64,000 nt of DNA, taken from the NCBI GenBank assembly GCA_963680875.1, contig OY804578.1, forward strand, positions 5,208,001 to 5,272,000, read 5' to 3'. Origin of the DNA: Bathymodiolus brooksi. Lineage: Eukaryota > Mollusca > Bivalvia > Mytilida > Modiolidae. The notes beneath the pieces are model-generated. The model ran no database searches. It was not told the origin of the DNA and worked only from the letters and a program-made list of their open reading frames with translations. Shown in pieces: positions 52,888 to 64,000 of this stretch (position 1 is the first letter of the stretch; every line of letters starts with the position of its first letter). The position numbers were made by a program, and so were the translations under genes.

Positions 52888-55434
52888 GTAAGACTCATCT
52901 ATTGTTTTATGGACATTAGTTGTCAAGATGTAAGTTAACTATAGTAGGTAACACTGATCTAATGTTTTATAGACATTAGTTGTCAAAATGTAAGTTAACT
53001 ACAGTAGGCAACACTGATCTAATGTTTTATAGACATTAGTTGTCAAGATGTACGTTAACTATAGAAGGTAACACTGATCTAATGTTTTATAGACATTGGT
53101 TGTCAAGATGTAAGTTAACTACAGTAGTTAACACTGATCTAATGTTTTATAGATATTATTTGTCAAGATGTAAGTTAACTATAGTAGGTAACACTGATCT
53201 AATGTTTTATAGACATTAGTTGTCAAGATGTAAGTTAACTACAGAAGGTAACACTGATCTAATGTTTTATAGACATTAGTTGTCAAGATGTAAGTTAACT
53301 ACAGTAGTTAACACTGATCTAATGTTTTATAGACATTAGTTGTCAAGATGTAACTTAACTACATTAGGTAACACTGATCTAATGTTTTATAGACCTTAGT
53401 TGTCAAGATGTAAGTTAACTACAGAAGGTAACACTGATCTAATGTTTTATAGACATTAGTTGTCAAGATGTAAGTTAACTACAGTAGTTAACACTGATCT
53501 AATGTTTTATAGACATTAGTTGTCAAGATGTAACTTAACTACATTAGGTAACACTGATCTAATGTTTTATAGACATTAGTTGTCAAGATGTAAGTTAACT
53601 ATAATAGGTAACACCGATCTAATGTTTTATAGACATTAGTTGTCAAGATGTACGTTAACTATAGAAGGTAACATTGATCTAATGTTTTATAGATATTAGT
53701 TGTCAAGATGTAAGTTAACTATAGTAGGTAACACCGACCTAATGTTTTATAGACATTAGTTGTCAAGATGTACGTTAACTATAGAAGGTAACACTGATCT
53801 AATGTTTTATAGACATTAGTTGTCAAGATGTAAGTTAACTACAGTAGTTAACACTGATCTAATGTTTTATAGATATTATTTGTCAAGATGTAAGTTAACT
53901 ATAGTAGGTAACACTGATCTAATGTTTTATAGACATTAGTTGTCAAGATGTAAGTTAACTACATTAGGTAACACTGATCTAATGTTTTATAGACATTGGT
54001 TGTCAAGATGTAAGTTAACTATGGTAGGAAACACTGATCTAATGTTTTATAGATATTATTTGTCAAGATGTAAGTTAACTATAGTAGGTAACACTGATCT
54101 AATGTTTTATAGACATTAGTTGTCAAGATGTACGTTAACTATAGAAGGTAACACTGATCTAATGTTTTATAGACATTAGTTGTCAAGATGTAAGTTAACT
54201 ACATTAGGTAACACTGATCTAATGTTTTATAGACATTAGTTGTCAAGATGTAAGTTAACTATAGTAGGTAACACCGATCTAATGTTTTATAGACATTAGT
54301 TGTCAAGATGTAAGTTAACTACATTAGGTAACACTGATCTAATGTGTTATAGACATTGGTTGTCAAGATGTAAGTTAACTATAGTAGGTAACACCGATCT
54401 AATGTTTTATAGACATTAGTTGTCAAGATGTAAGTTAACTACATTAGGTAACACTGATCTAATGTTTTATAGACATTGGTTGTCAAGATGTAAGTTAACT
54501 ATAATAGGCAACACCGATCTAATGTTTTATAGACATTAGTTGTCAAGATGTAAGTTAACTATAGTAGGTAACACTGATCTAATGTTTTATAGACATTAGT
54601 TGTCAACATGTAAGTTAACTATAGTAGGTAACACTGATCTAATGTTTTATATACATTAGTTGTCAAGATGTACGTTAACTATAGAAGGTAACACTGATCT
54701 AATGTTTTATAGACATTAGTTGTCAACATGTAAGTTAACTATAGTAGGTAACACGGATCTAATGTTTTATATACATTAGTTGTCAAGATGTACGTTAACT
54801 ACATTAGGTAACACTGATCTAATGTTTTATAGACATTAGTTGTCAAGATGTAAGTTAACTATAGAAGGTAACACTGATCTAATGTTTTATAGACATTATT
54901 TGTCAAGATGTAAGTTAACTACAGCAGTTTACACTGATCTAATGTTTTATAGACATTAGTTGTCAAGATGTACGTTAACTATAGAAGGTAACACTGATCT
55001 AATGTTTTATAGACATTAGTTGTCAAGATGTAAGTTAACTACAGTAGTTAACACTGATCTAATGTTTTATAGATATTATTTGTCACGATGTAAGTTAACT
55101 ATAGTAGGTAACACTGATCTAATGTTTTATAGCCATTAGTTGTCAAGATATAAGTAAACAATAGTAGGTAACACTGATCTAATGTTTTATAGACATTAGT
55201 TGTCAAGATGTAAGTTAACTACATTAGGTAACACTGATCTAATGTTTTATAGACATTAGTTGTCAAGATGTAAGTTAACTATAGAAGGTAACACTGATCT
55301 AATGTTTTATAGACATTAGTTGTCAAGATGTACGTTAACTACATTAGGTAACACTGATCTAATGTTTTATAGTCATTAGTTGTCAAGATGTAAGTTAACT
55401 ATAGTAGGTAACACCGATCTAATGTTTTATAGAC
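52888..55434. repeat. 60-bp minisatellite array, unit 4 (42 monomers)
   Basis: Forty-two indel-free monomers run from 52925. Variant order matches units 1 and 2 over most of the length, with a monomer lost near 54480-54540 and one gained near 55200 (an extra CATTAGG monomer before the last TAGAAGG). The net count is unchanged compared with unit 2, by a different route. Confidence 0.97.
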
Positions 55435-55533
55435 AACGTAATATATTTTATTCAAATGCTTGCTACAATTAACACGCCAAAAGTCCAAGCTCCTTTTGGT
55501 GTTTCCCTGTTACATCTTGTTCTGATTATCCAG

Positions 55534-55649
55534 GGCTAAAATCAGAATTACATGAAATATATATACAACCTAAGTACAATTTCTATTTAATACCTTTTGA
55601 AAACATTTATTTATTTTGCATTTATTATATTTTTTTTTACTTTCATTAA
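55534..55649 (+). CDS. Candidate terminal exon C, unit 4
   Basis: Acceptor and frame are the same as at 6579, ending at TAA 55647-55649, with the nine-T run as in unit 1. The frame is intact, but the only exon A that could feed it within range (46508) has lost its donor. Confidence 0.3.
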
Positions 55650-55722
55650 AAATGTACACTTTTGAAGTGTTTTATTTTCATTTATTCTGTTAATATATTC
55701 ATTGGCAAATATTTTATAAACA

Positions 55723-56896
55723 TCAATATACTTTTGTTTTCTGTTCAGATATATAGTACGATTTGTAGATGGAAAACCCTACAACTGTTATCAAAAAATT
55801 TAATGCAAGATAGTTTTTATCATCTATCTTGTATCCAAGTACTATATGATTCAAAGTAATTTTGTTTTCGATACCCAAACCCTTCATTAAATTCTGAAAT
55901 TTTGTCCAAAACTCTTGTAGAAAGGTACAAGTAATAAAATAATGAGAGTAATCTTCATTTAATTTACAGAAATTACATAAACTATTCCCAACAATTTTCC
56001 ATTTGGAAAGTAAAACTTTATTTGGTATAATAAAATGAAAAAGTTTCCATCTGAACATTTTAAGTTTTTTTCGTCAAGAAATTTGAAAATGAAAAAATAT
56101 AGACTACTTGTATTTGGTTTTTCAGACAACACTAAATAATTAATCCAATAATGTGTACCAATAGGGTTTGAAAATTTAACATTCACCAGTTTATTATATT
56201 ATAACTTATTAGACAATGTAGATAAATTAATAAACTGATTGTTCCAGATGAAATAATCTTTTTTGATATTTACAATGCTTTTAACTGAGCTTTCTGTTTT
56301 TAAAATGTCTATCCAATTCTTTGGAAAAGCTTTTTTAAGAATACTAAATTCAGATATCCAATTAGATTTATTTTTTAACTTGTGAAGAATAAATTCTTGC
56401 GTAATTTTACCATTATTATCTATTATATCATTAACAAAAAATATTCCACTATTAATCCATTCTTTAAAAAATAAATATTTTTTTTCAAATGTAATAAATC
56501 TATTTCCCCATAAAATTTGCTTTCTTACATTACTGAATGTCAATGGTGAACTTAATTGACCACCACCTGTTTTTATCCAACTGGTCAAAACATTTTTGTA
56601 AAATTCGGGGATATCATTTAGAAACTGTTTATGTTTTTTCACATCTATGTTCATTTTAAAAATAAGCCATATTTTCCCAAATACATTTAAATATTTTAGT
56701 GGTATCAATTTCCAATTCGAAAATTTTGAGCCAGCTAATCTACTTACCCATGATGCTTTCAAAGATATAAAATAACTTTCTATATCTATCATTTCCAGTC
56801 CACCCTTCTCAAAATCTCCTATCAATGTATTTCTTTTTACCTTATCTGGTTTCCCATTCCATATAAATTTAAAACACTTACTCTCTATCTCTTTTT
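55723..56896 (-). pseudogene. LINE C-terminal domain, unit 4 (longer open frame)
   Basis: A single 208-codon frame runs from 56825 to 56199, because TTTATGTTTTTTC at ~56630 keeps one more base than TTTATTTTTTTC in units 1-3. The protein reads VKKHKQFLNDIPEF across the place where units 1-3 shift frame. It also has GDFEKGGLEMIDI for GDFETGGLKMIDI. The next segment (56186-55723) with the CCHC knuckle is in another frame, as in the other units. Confidence 0.88.
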
Positions 56897-57449
56897 AGCT
56901 CACCTAGCCATAGGCCATGTGAGCTTTTGTCATGGGTAAGCGTCCGTCGTCCGTCCGTCCGTCCGTCCGTCCGTCCATCTATCCGTCTGTCCGTCCGTCC
57001 GTCCGTCCGTTAGCTTTTCACATTTAAATCTTCTTCTCTGAAACCGCTGAACAGAAATCAGCCAAACTTGCCAGAAATGTTCACTGGATGGTCCTCTACC
57101 AGATTTGTGTTTTTGGTGCTGATTTGAAATCCAACATGGCTGCCAGGGTCCATAATGTGTTCTCAATGGCTGAAATTTTAAAAATCTTCTTGTCAGAAAC
57201 CACTAAGTCAATTGAATTGTGACTTTGCAGGAATGATCATTGGGTGGTCCTGTACTAAAATTGTGAATAGTTTGCCGATCGGACCACGACCTCCATCCAA
57301 GATGGCTGCCATGAGCAGACATAGTTTTAACATAGAACCCTATGGCAGTATGGGATTTGAATAGTAACTTAGATGTATTCAGCATGCAGACATTCTTAAG
57401 AGGACTTATTTATGTCAGGTGAGCGATACAGGCTCACCTGAGCCTCTAG
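56897..57449 (+). mobile_element. Pearl/Helentron-like element with internal deletion, unit 4
   Basis: This 553-bp remnant keeps both ends: the left hairpin (one change, CACCTAGCC), the GTCC microsatellite, the right hairpin and CTAG at 57446-57449. About 1597 bp of the tandem core are gone. The junction lies after 57282, joining the sequence matching unit 1 position 8330 to that matching 9928. Both breakpoints fall just before a CCAAGATGG-type word at the same place in the ~160-bp repeat. Confidence 0.85.
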
Positions 57450-58126
57450 TTTATATTTTTCTGGAATAACACATGAACTAACAATAAAAGTAAAAATAGG
57501 TATAATCAAAGCTTTAATGATTAGTACTTTACCCAATATTGAGAGATTTTGCTTTGACCATGACAAAAATAAGCTATTCATTTTTTCAATTTTTTTCCCC
57601 AATTAAGTTTTTCACATTCTATGTAATCATGACCATAATAAATACCTAATGTCTTTATTGGTTTGTTTGTCCATTTAATATTTTCTTCCTTATCTTTACT
57701 GTGTTTTAGTTTCCCAATCCACAACCCCTCTGTCTTATTTCTATTTATCATTAAACCTGAAAAATTACTACAAATTTCAATTTCGTTCATAGCAACAGAT
57801 ATATCGTTTTTAGAGTTAAAATATAGTGTTGTGTCATCTGCTAATTGCGAAATTTTTATACTATGTGTTTGTTCATCTATTTTTATCTGAAAACCCTTGA
57901 TATCCTTATTATTTCTTATTCGAAGAGCCATGATTTCAACTGATAAAACAAATAGCAAAGCAGATAAAGGAGAACTTTGACGTATTCCGCGCGAGTTTTT
58001 GAAAATCTCTGATATCCAGCCATTGTTCATTACACAAGTTTGAATATTACTATATAAAGTTTTAACCCAAATTATAAACGATTCATTAAACCCAAATGTT
58101 TTAAAGTTGTCAAGATAAATGTCCAT
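57450..58126 (-). pseudogene. LINE reverse transcriptase, palm and thumb fragment, unit 4
   Basis: Motif B reads RGIRQSSPLS, with two changes from the consensus RQGCPLS: the Gly to Ser shared with unit 3, and a private Cys to Ser. LADDTTLY is intact. The thumb is cut by the nested element as in the other units. Confidence 0.9.
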
Positions 58127-58854
58127 TCAAGTGAGTCAAACGCTTTTTTAAAATCAACAAAGACTATTGCCCCTTCAACATTATAAGATTCAGCAAAATC
58201 AATAATGTCTTGTATTTGTCTATGATTGAAGCCAATGAACCTGTTTTTAATATATCCAGTTTGGTCATTATTTACAATTGTTTCTAAAACTTTTTTTAAA
58301 CGCTGTGCTAGAACATAAGAAAGAAGTTTTAGATCAACATTTAAAAGAGAAATTGGTCTATAAATATCTAGAACTAAGGGATCCCCCTTTTTAAGCAATA
58401 AAGATAAAACACCAGTCCGCTGAGAAAAACTCAGTAGCTTTTCATCATAGCTTTTATTTAGAACATCAATTAAAAAAAATTTGACTTTTCCCCAAAATTC
58501 TCTATAAAATTCTACTGTTAGTCCATCCAAACCTGGGGCTTTATTTGATTTCATATTATTTATTGCATTAGAACACTCTTCTTCAGTTACCTTTCCATCA
58601 CAAATTGATTGATCCTGATCCTGAAGCCTGTTTTCTAATTTTGTATCAAAAATATAATTACTGGTTAGATTTTCATCAGGATGTTTTGTAGTGTACAATT
58701 TTTCATAATATGATTTAATAGTACTAAGAATGTGCATCTGGTCAGTTATTATTTCATTGTTTTCATCTATTAATTTGTTTATTGACTTTTTAATTTGCCT
58801 CTGTTTTTCCAGCCCTAGAAAATATGAGTTATTTTTTCCCCATATTCCACCCAT
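58072..58854 (-). pseudogene. LINE reverse transcriptase, N-terminal fragment, unit 4
   Basis: It reads RPISLLN, the consensus form, where units 1-3 have RPISRLN. It also has KVKFFLID, RTGVLSLL and TTKHPDEN as differences. Motif A is intact. The shared frameshift ends it. Confidence 0.9.
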
Positions 58855-59969
58855 TTCTCACGACATCTAATTTGTGCCCCTTTAGCTTTTTGGTCATATA
58901 TTTTTACAAGTTCTATTTCAATATTATGAATAACTTTATTTAAATTATCGTTTTCCTCGCTTTGATTATCCCTTACCATAATTTTTTTTTCTAATTCACT
59001 TTCTAATTTATGTCTAAGTTCTCTAGTTAATTTTGATTTGTTTTTACAATACATAGTGGCTACTTCTCGAATTTCAACTTTCATTGCGTCCCATAATAAT
59101 CTTATGTCGATCTTATTATTATGATACTGTATTAAATATTTATCAATTACTTTATTTATTAACTGTTTATAATCATATTCCTGTATTACAGAATTATTAA
59201 TTTTCCAATTCCCTCTTCCCTTTTCAGACACCCCCGACCGAAAGGTTAAAACCACACTTTGATGATCAGTATACTGTATGACCGCAGGTTTAATTTTACA
59301 GCCTTGAACAAGCGATAAAAAATCTTTTCCTAAAAGAATCATATCAATCCGACTAGCTTGTGTTTTGTCTTTCCTACGCCATGTAAACTGTTGTCTGTTT
59401 TCATTATATATCCTCCAGACATCAATTAACTTATTAGTTTTTATAAAGGACTTTAAACTATTTACTGATTGCTTGCAAACATTACCTGTACGTAAACTTC
59501 TACGATCTATGTCTTGCATTATCTCGTTAAAATCTCCCCCGACCACAAGAATACCCGTCCCATGTTCTTTACAGAAATTACTTACCTTTTTAAAAAGCAT
59601 GTTTCTTAAAGTTTTGCTATTTGGTGCATAAATGCATATTAACGAAAAAACTGCATCATCTATCTGTACATTTAATAAAACAATTCTGCCATTTTCATCA
59701 GTAACCTTGTCAATTACCTTATAATTGACTGCTTTATTAATAAATATTGCTACCCCCCTACTAGCAGATGTTCCTATACTACCATAAACGTTAAAATCTG
59801 TATTGAAATTTATTTCGTTTTCAATATTCTGATCGAAATGTGTTTCTTGAAAATAAGCTATATCACATTTCATTGACTTGACCCATTCTATAGCTCGACC
59901 TCTTTGCTCTCTGTTTTGCAAACCGTTTACATTTAAGCTACATAAATTTATCATATTTTTGACAGACAT
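58815..59969 (-). pseudogene. LINE endonuclease ORF, unit 4
   Basis: This 384-codon frame retains the family-typical GGDFN (Gly145), unlike the other three copies. It also has NMLFKKV in place of NMFFKKV. All endonuclease motifs (Asn13, Glu42, GGDFN, SRID, TDH) are intact, so this is the best-preserved domain in the window, though still cut off from the RT by the shared frameshift. Confidence 0.9.
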
Positions 59970-60398
59970 TTTTTATGAGATAAGATTTGTATTTGATATG
60001 TAACAATTCTATTTTTTTTAACCACAAAAGAGTCATTAATATCCCATATTTACACACTATCATAATTTTTTTTTTATATACATTTATAGCAATTCTAATT
60101 TTGTCAAATAGAAAAAAAAACATAATTAATCTACAATATCTACACAATATTACAAATATACATCATTTAATATCATTTTTACATATTTCTATACCCGTAA
60201 ATAGCATGCGAACTTTTCGTGTATGTATCCTAATATATTTTTAACATATCATGTACTGGCCTCGACCTATATTTAATACAGACTATCCGACCTTTAAAAG
60301 TACATTTTTGCGACTCAATACAGACAGGATTATATTTAACATGTGGATAATATTCTTTCCATAAACTTGGTTCATAGTGTAACATTAGTACAAACATT
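59970..60398. other. Unique region between LINE and exon A, unit 4
   Basis: Homologous to 12615-13043, with the same TATA-like word and in-frame TAG upstream of the ATG. No other gene is seen. Confidence 0.5.
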
Positions 60399-60483
60399 AT
60401 GAAGATTGAAAATATTTTAAATGCAGTGATCGTGAAAACAAATAATTCACTTAAAGGAAGTATCTGTGATGTTTTACCCACTG
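60399..60483 (+). CDS. Candidate first coding exon A, unit 4 (intact donor)
   Basis: Identical to exon A at 13044, with the intact donor ACTG then GTAAGT at 60484. Its partner exon B would lie just past the window, since the linker has already started at 63955. Confidence 0.4.
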
Positions 60484-60508
60484 GTAAGTATTTTTTTCTA
60501 TATATTTT

Positions 60509-63500
60509 GTAAACATGACACCAAGCTGAAATATTTGGCACAATCTCTGTATACATGACACCAAGCTATAATATATGACACAATCTCTGTTAACATGACA
60601 TGAAACAATCTCTGTAAACATGACACCAAACTATAATATTTGAAACGATCTCTGTAAACATGACACCAAGCTGAAATATTTGGCACAATCTCTGTATACA
60701 TGACACCAAGCTATAATATATGACACAATCTCTAAACATGACATCAAGCTAAATATTTGAAACAATCTCTGTAAACATGACACCAAGCTATAAATATTTG
60801 ACACAATCTTTGCATTCATGACACCAAGCTGTAATATTTGACACAATCTATGTAAGCATGACACCAAGCTATAATATTTGACACAATCTCTGTATACATG
60901 ACACCAAGCTATCATATTTGACACAATCTCTGTAAGCATGACACCAAGCTATAATATTTGACACAATCTCTAAGCATGACACCAAGCTATAATATTTGAA
61001 ACAATCTCTGTAAACATGACACCAAGCTATAATATTTGACACAATCTCTGTCAACATGACACCAAGCTATAATATTTGACACAATCTCTGTATACATGAC
61101 ACCAAGCTATAATATTTGACACAATCTCTGTAAACATGACACCAAGTTATGATATTTGATACAATCTCTGTAAACATGACACCAAGCTATAATATTTGAC
61201 ACAATCTCTGTAAACATGACACCAAGCTATAATATTTGACACAATCTCTGTAAACATGACACCAAGCTATAATATTTGATACAATCTCTGTAAACATGAC
61301 ACCAAGCTATAATATTTGGCACAATCTCTGTATACATGACACCAAGCTATAATATATGACACAATCTCTGTAAACATGACATCAAACTAAATATTTGAAA
61401 CAATCTTTGTAAACATGACACCAAGCTATAAATATTTGACACAATCTTTGCATGCATGACACCAAGCTGTAATATTTGATATAATCTATGTAAACATGAC
61501 ACCAAGCTATAATATTTGACACAATCTCTGTATACATGACACCAAGCTATAATATATGACACAATCTCTGTAAGCATGATACCAAGCTATAATATTTGAC
61601 ACAATCTCTAAACATGACACCAAGCTATAATATTTGACACAGTCTGTAAACATGATACCAAGCTATGATATTTGATACAATCTCTGTATACATGACACCA
61701 AGCTATAATATTTGACACAATCTCTGTAAACATGACACCAAGCTATGATATTTGATACAATCTCTGTAAACATGACACCAAGCTATAATATTTGACACAA
61801 TCTCTGTATACATGACACCAAGCTATAATATTTGACACGATCTCTCTAAACATGATACCAAGCTGAAATATTTGGCACAATCTCTGTATACATGACACCA
61901 AGCTATAATATATGACACAATCTCTGTAAACATGACATGAAACAATCTCTGTAAACATGACACCAAACTATAATATTTGAAACATCTCTGTAAACATGAC
62001 ACCAAGCTGAAATATTTGGCACAATCTCTGTATACATGACACCAAGCTATAATATATGACACAATCTCTGTAAACATGACATCAAGCTAAATATTTGAAA
62101 CAATCTCTGTAAACATGACACCAAGCCATAAATATTTGACACAATCTTTGCATTCATGACACCAAGCTGTAATATTTGACACAATCTATGTAAGCATGAC
62201 ACCAAGCTATAATATTTGACACAATCTCTGTATACATGACACCAAGCTATAATATTTGACACAATCTCTGTAAACATGACACCAAGCTATAATATTTGAC
62301 ACAATCTCTGTCAACATGACACCAATCTATAATATTTGACACAATCTCTGTATACATGACACCAAGCTATAATATTTGACACAATCTCTGTAAACATGAT
62401 ACCAAGTTATGATATCTGATACAATCTCTGTAAACATGACACCAAGCTATAATATTTGACACAATCTCTGTATACATGACACCAAGCTATAATATTTGAC
62501 ACAATCTCTGTAAACATGACACCAAGCTATAATATTTGATACAATCTCTGTAAACATGACACCAAGCTGAAATATTTGGCGCAATCTCTGTATACATGAC
62601 ACCAAGCTATAATATATGACACAATCTCTGTAAACATGACATCAAACTAAATATTTGAAACAATCTCTGTAAACATGACACCAAGCTATAAATATTTGAC
62701 ACAATCTTTGCATTCATGACACCAAGCTGTAATATTTGACACAATCTATGTAAGCATGACACCAAGCTATAATATTTGACACAATCTCTGTATACATGAC
62801 ACCAAGCTATAATATTTGACACAATCTCTGTAAACATGACACCAAGCTATAATATTTGACACAATCTCTGTCAACATGACACCAAGCTATAATATTTGAC
62901 ACAATCTCTGTATACATGACACCAAGCTATAATATTTGACACAATCTCTGTAAACATGACACCAAGTTATGATATTTGATACAATCTCTGTAAACATGAC
63001 ACCAAGCTATAATATTTGACACAATCTCTGTATACATGACACCAAGCTATAATATTTGACACAATCTCTGTAAACATGACACCAAGCTATAATATTTGAT
63101 ACAATCTCTGTAAACATGACACCAAGCTGAAATATTTGGCACAATCTCTGCATACATGACACCAAGCTATAATATATGACACAATCTCTGTAAACATGAC
63201 ATCAAACTAAATATTTGAAACAATCTCTGTAAACATGACACCAAGCTATAAATATTTGACACAATCTTTGCATGCATGACACCAAGCTGTAATATTTGAC
63301 ATAATCTATGTAAACATGACACCAAGCTATAATATTTGACACAATCTCTGTATACATGACACCAAGCTATAATATATGACACAATCTCTGTAAGCATGAT
63401 ACCAAGCTATAATATTTGACACAATCTCTAAACATGACACCAAGCTATAATATTTGACACAGTCTGTAAACATGATACCAAGCTATGATATTTGATACAT

Positions 63501-63954
63501 TCTCTGTAAACATGACACCAAGCTATAATATTTGACACAATCTCTGTATACATGACACCAAGCTATAATATTTGACACAATCTCTGTAAACATGACACCA
63601 AGCTATGATATTTGATACAATCTCTGTAAACATGACACCAAGCTATCATATTTGACACAATCTCTGTATACATGACACCAAGCTATAATATTTGACACGA
63701 TCTCTGTAAACATGATACCAAGCTGAAATATTTGGCACAATCTCTGAATACATGACACCACGCTATAATATTTGACACAATCTCTGTAAACATGACACCA
63801 AGCTATAATATATGACACAATCTCTGTAAGCATGACACCAAGCCATAATATGTGATACAATCTCTATAAACATGACACCCATCTATATTATTTGACACAA
63901 TCTCTGTAAACATGACACCAAGCTATAATATTTGACACAATCTCTGTAAACATG
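60509..63954. repeat. 40-bp minisatellite array, after unit 4 (3.4 kb)
   Basis: This is the shortest complete array. The left part follows the standard block order (61347 corresponds to 13952). In the right part a 560-bp block (14 monomers) recurs at 62047, 62607 and 63167. The array ends with the same degenerate monomers as the others, then enters the linker. No gene is seen. Confidence 0.97.
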
Positions 63955-64000
63955 AAAATAGTAAACAATCTTTTATAGCTTGAATTATATTATATATCAA
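63955..64000 (+). other. Start of the next unit's unique linker
   Basis: The sequence after 63954 matches the first 46 bases of the linker at 3621 (one change, TTATATTATATATC for TTATAATATATATC). The macrosatellite therefore continues beyond the window, with a fifth exon B expected about 120 bp further on. Confidence 0.9.

Larger units (their letters stand above)
55630..59969 (-). mobile_element. Dead LINE with deleted nested element, unit 4
   Basis: This LINE copy has the most family-typical motifs in the window: endonuclease 59969-58815, RT 58854-57450, nested element remnant 57449-56897, C-terminal part 56896-55723. It shares the endonuclease/RT and within-RT frameshifts but lacks the C-terminal frameshift found in units 1-3. 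Confidence 0.92.

Noticed and set aside
1..64000. Assembly artefact from a single duplicated unit
   Set aside because: Units differ by a 1.6-kb deletion, a 116-bp insertion, monomer numbers and scattered substitutions, so at least four distinct units exist. Exact copy number and order still rely on the assembly.

Overview
ORGANISM AND OVERALL CHARACTER. The window is AT-rich eukaryotic DNA, most likely from a bivalve mollusc. A mytilid mussel is my best guess, inferred from remembered repeat families and not from any search. Support comes from an element bounded by GCTCACCTG hairpins, with a GTCC microsatellite and a ~160-bp tandem core (the layout I remember for bivalve 'pearl'/Helentron-type elements). 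A further clue is a short insertion in unit 3 whose reverse strand contains ACCGAACTCCGA, a motif I remember from Mytilus. There is no bacterial gene, operon, tRNA or rRNA. LAYOUT. Almost the whole window is one macrosatellite: a composite unit of about 14-17 kb repeated head to tail. In + strand order each unit holds: (1) a 40-bp minisatellite array (3.4-7.2 kb); (2) a ~168-bp non-repetitive linker ending in a strong splice acceptor; (3) an 84-bp candidate exon, 'exon B'; (4) a 60-bp minisatellite array of 42-60 monomers starting at exon B's splice donor; (5) ~195 bp of unique DNA with another strong acceptor and an open 'exon C'; (6) a dead LINE on the minus strand (apurinic-type endonuclease, reverse transcriptase, CCHC C-terminus), split by a ~2.15-kb pearl/Helentron-like element; (7) a short unique region with a candidate first coding exon, 'exon A'; then the next 40-bp array. 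Exon B copies start at 3789, 20518, 36126 and 52804. Exon A copies have their ATG at 13044, 29700, 46508 and 60399. HOW THE PARTS MIGHT WORK TOGETHER. Exons A, B and C lie on the + strand and all junctions are phase 1, so A-B-C forms one open frame of roughly 95 codons per gene. The first intron is mostly the 40-bp array and the second mostly the 60-bp array. Three full sets lie in the window: A at 13044 with B at 20518 and C at 23248; A at 29700 with B at 36126 and C at 39936; A at 46508 with B at 52804 and C at 55534. Only the first looks intact. The second has lost its exon A donor (GT to AT) and has a frameshift in exon C; the third has lost its exon A donor. This gene is an inference from splice signals and phase; I do not recognise the protein. 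HISTORY. All four LINE copies share several frameshifts and the same nested insertion, so the LINE was dead and interrupted before the units multiplied. Unit 4 keeps family-typical residues and one open frame that units 1-3 have lost, but other variants group units 3+4 or 2+3, which suggests exchange between units. Most open frames in the window, especially the many 60-130 codon minus-strand ones in the 40-bp arrays, are artefacts of repeats and are not annotated as genes.
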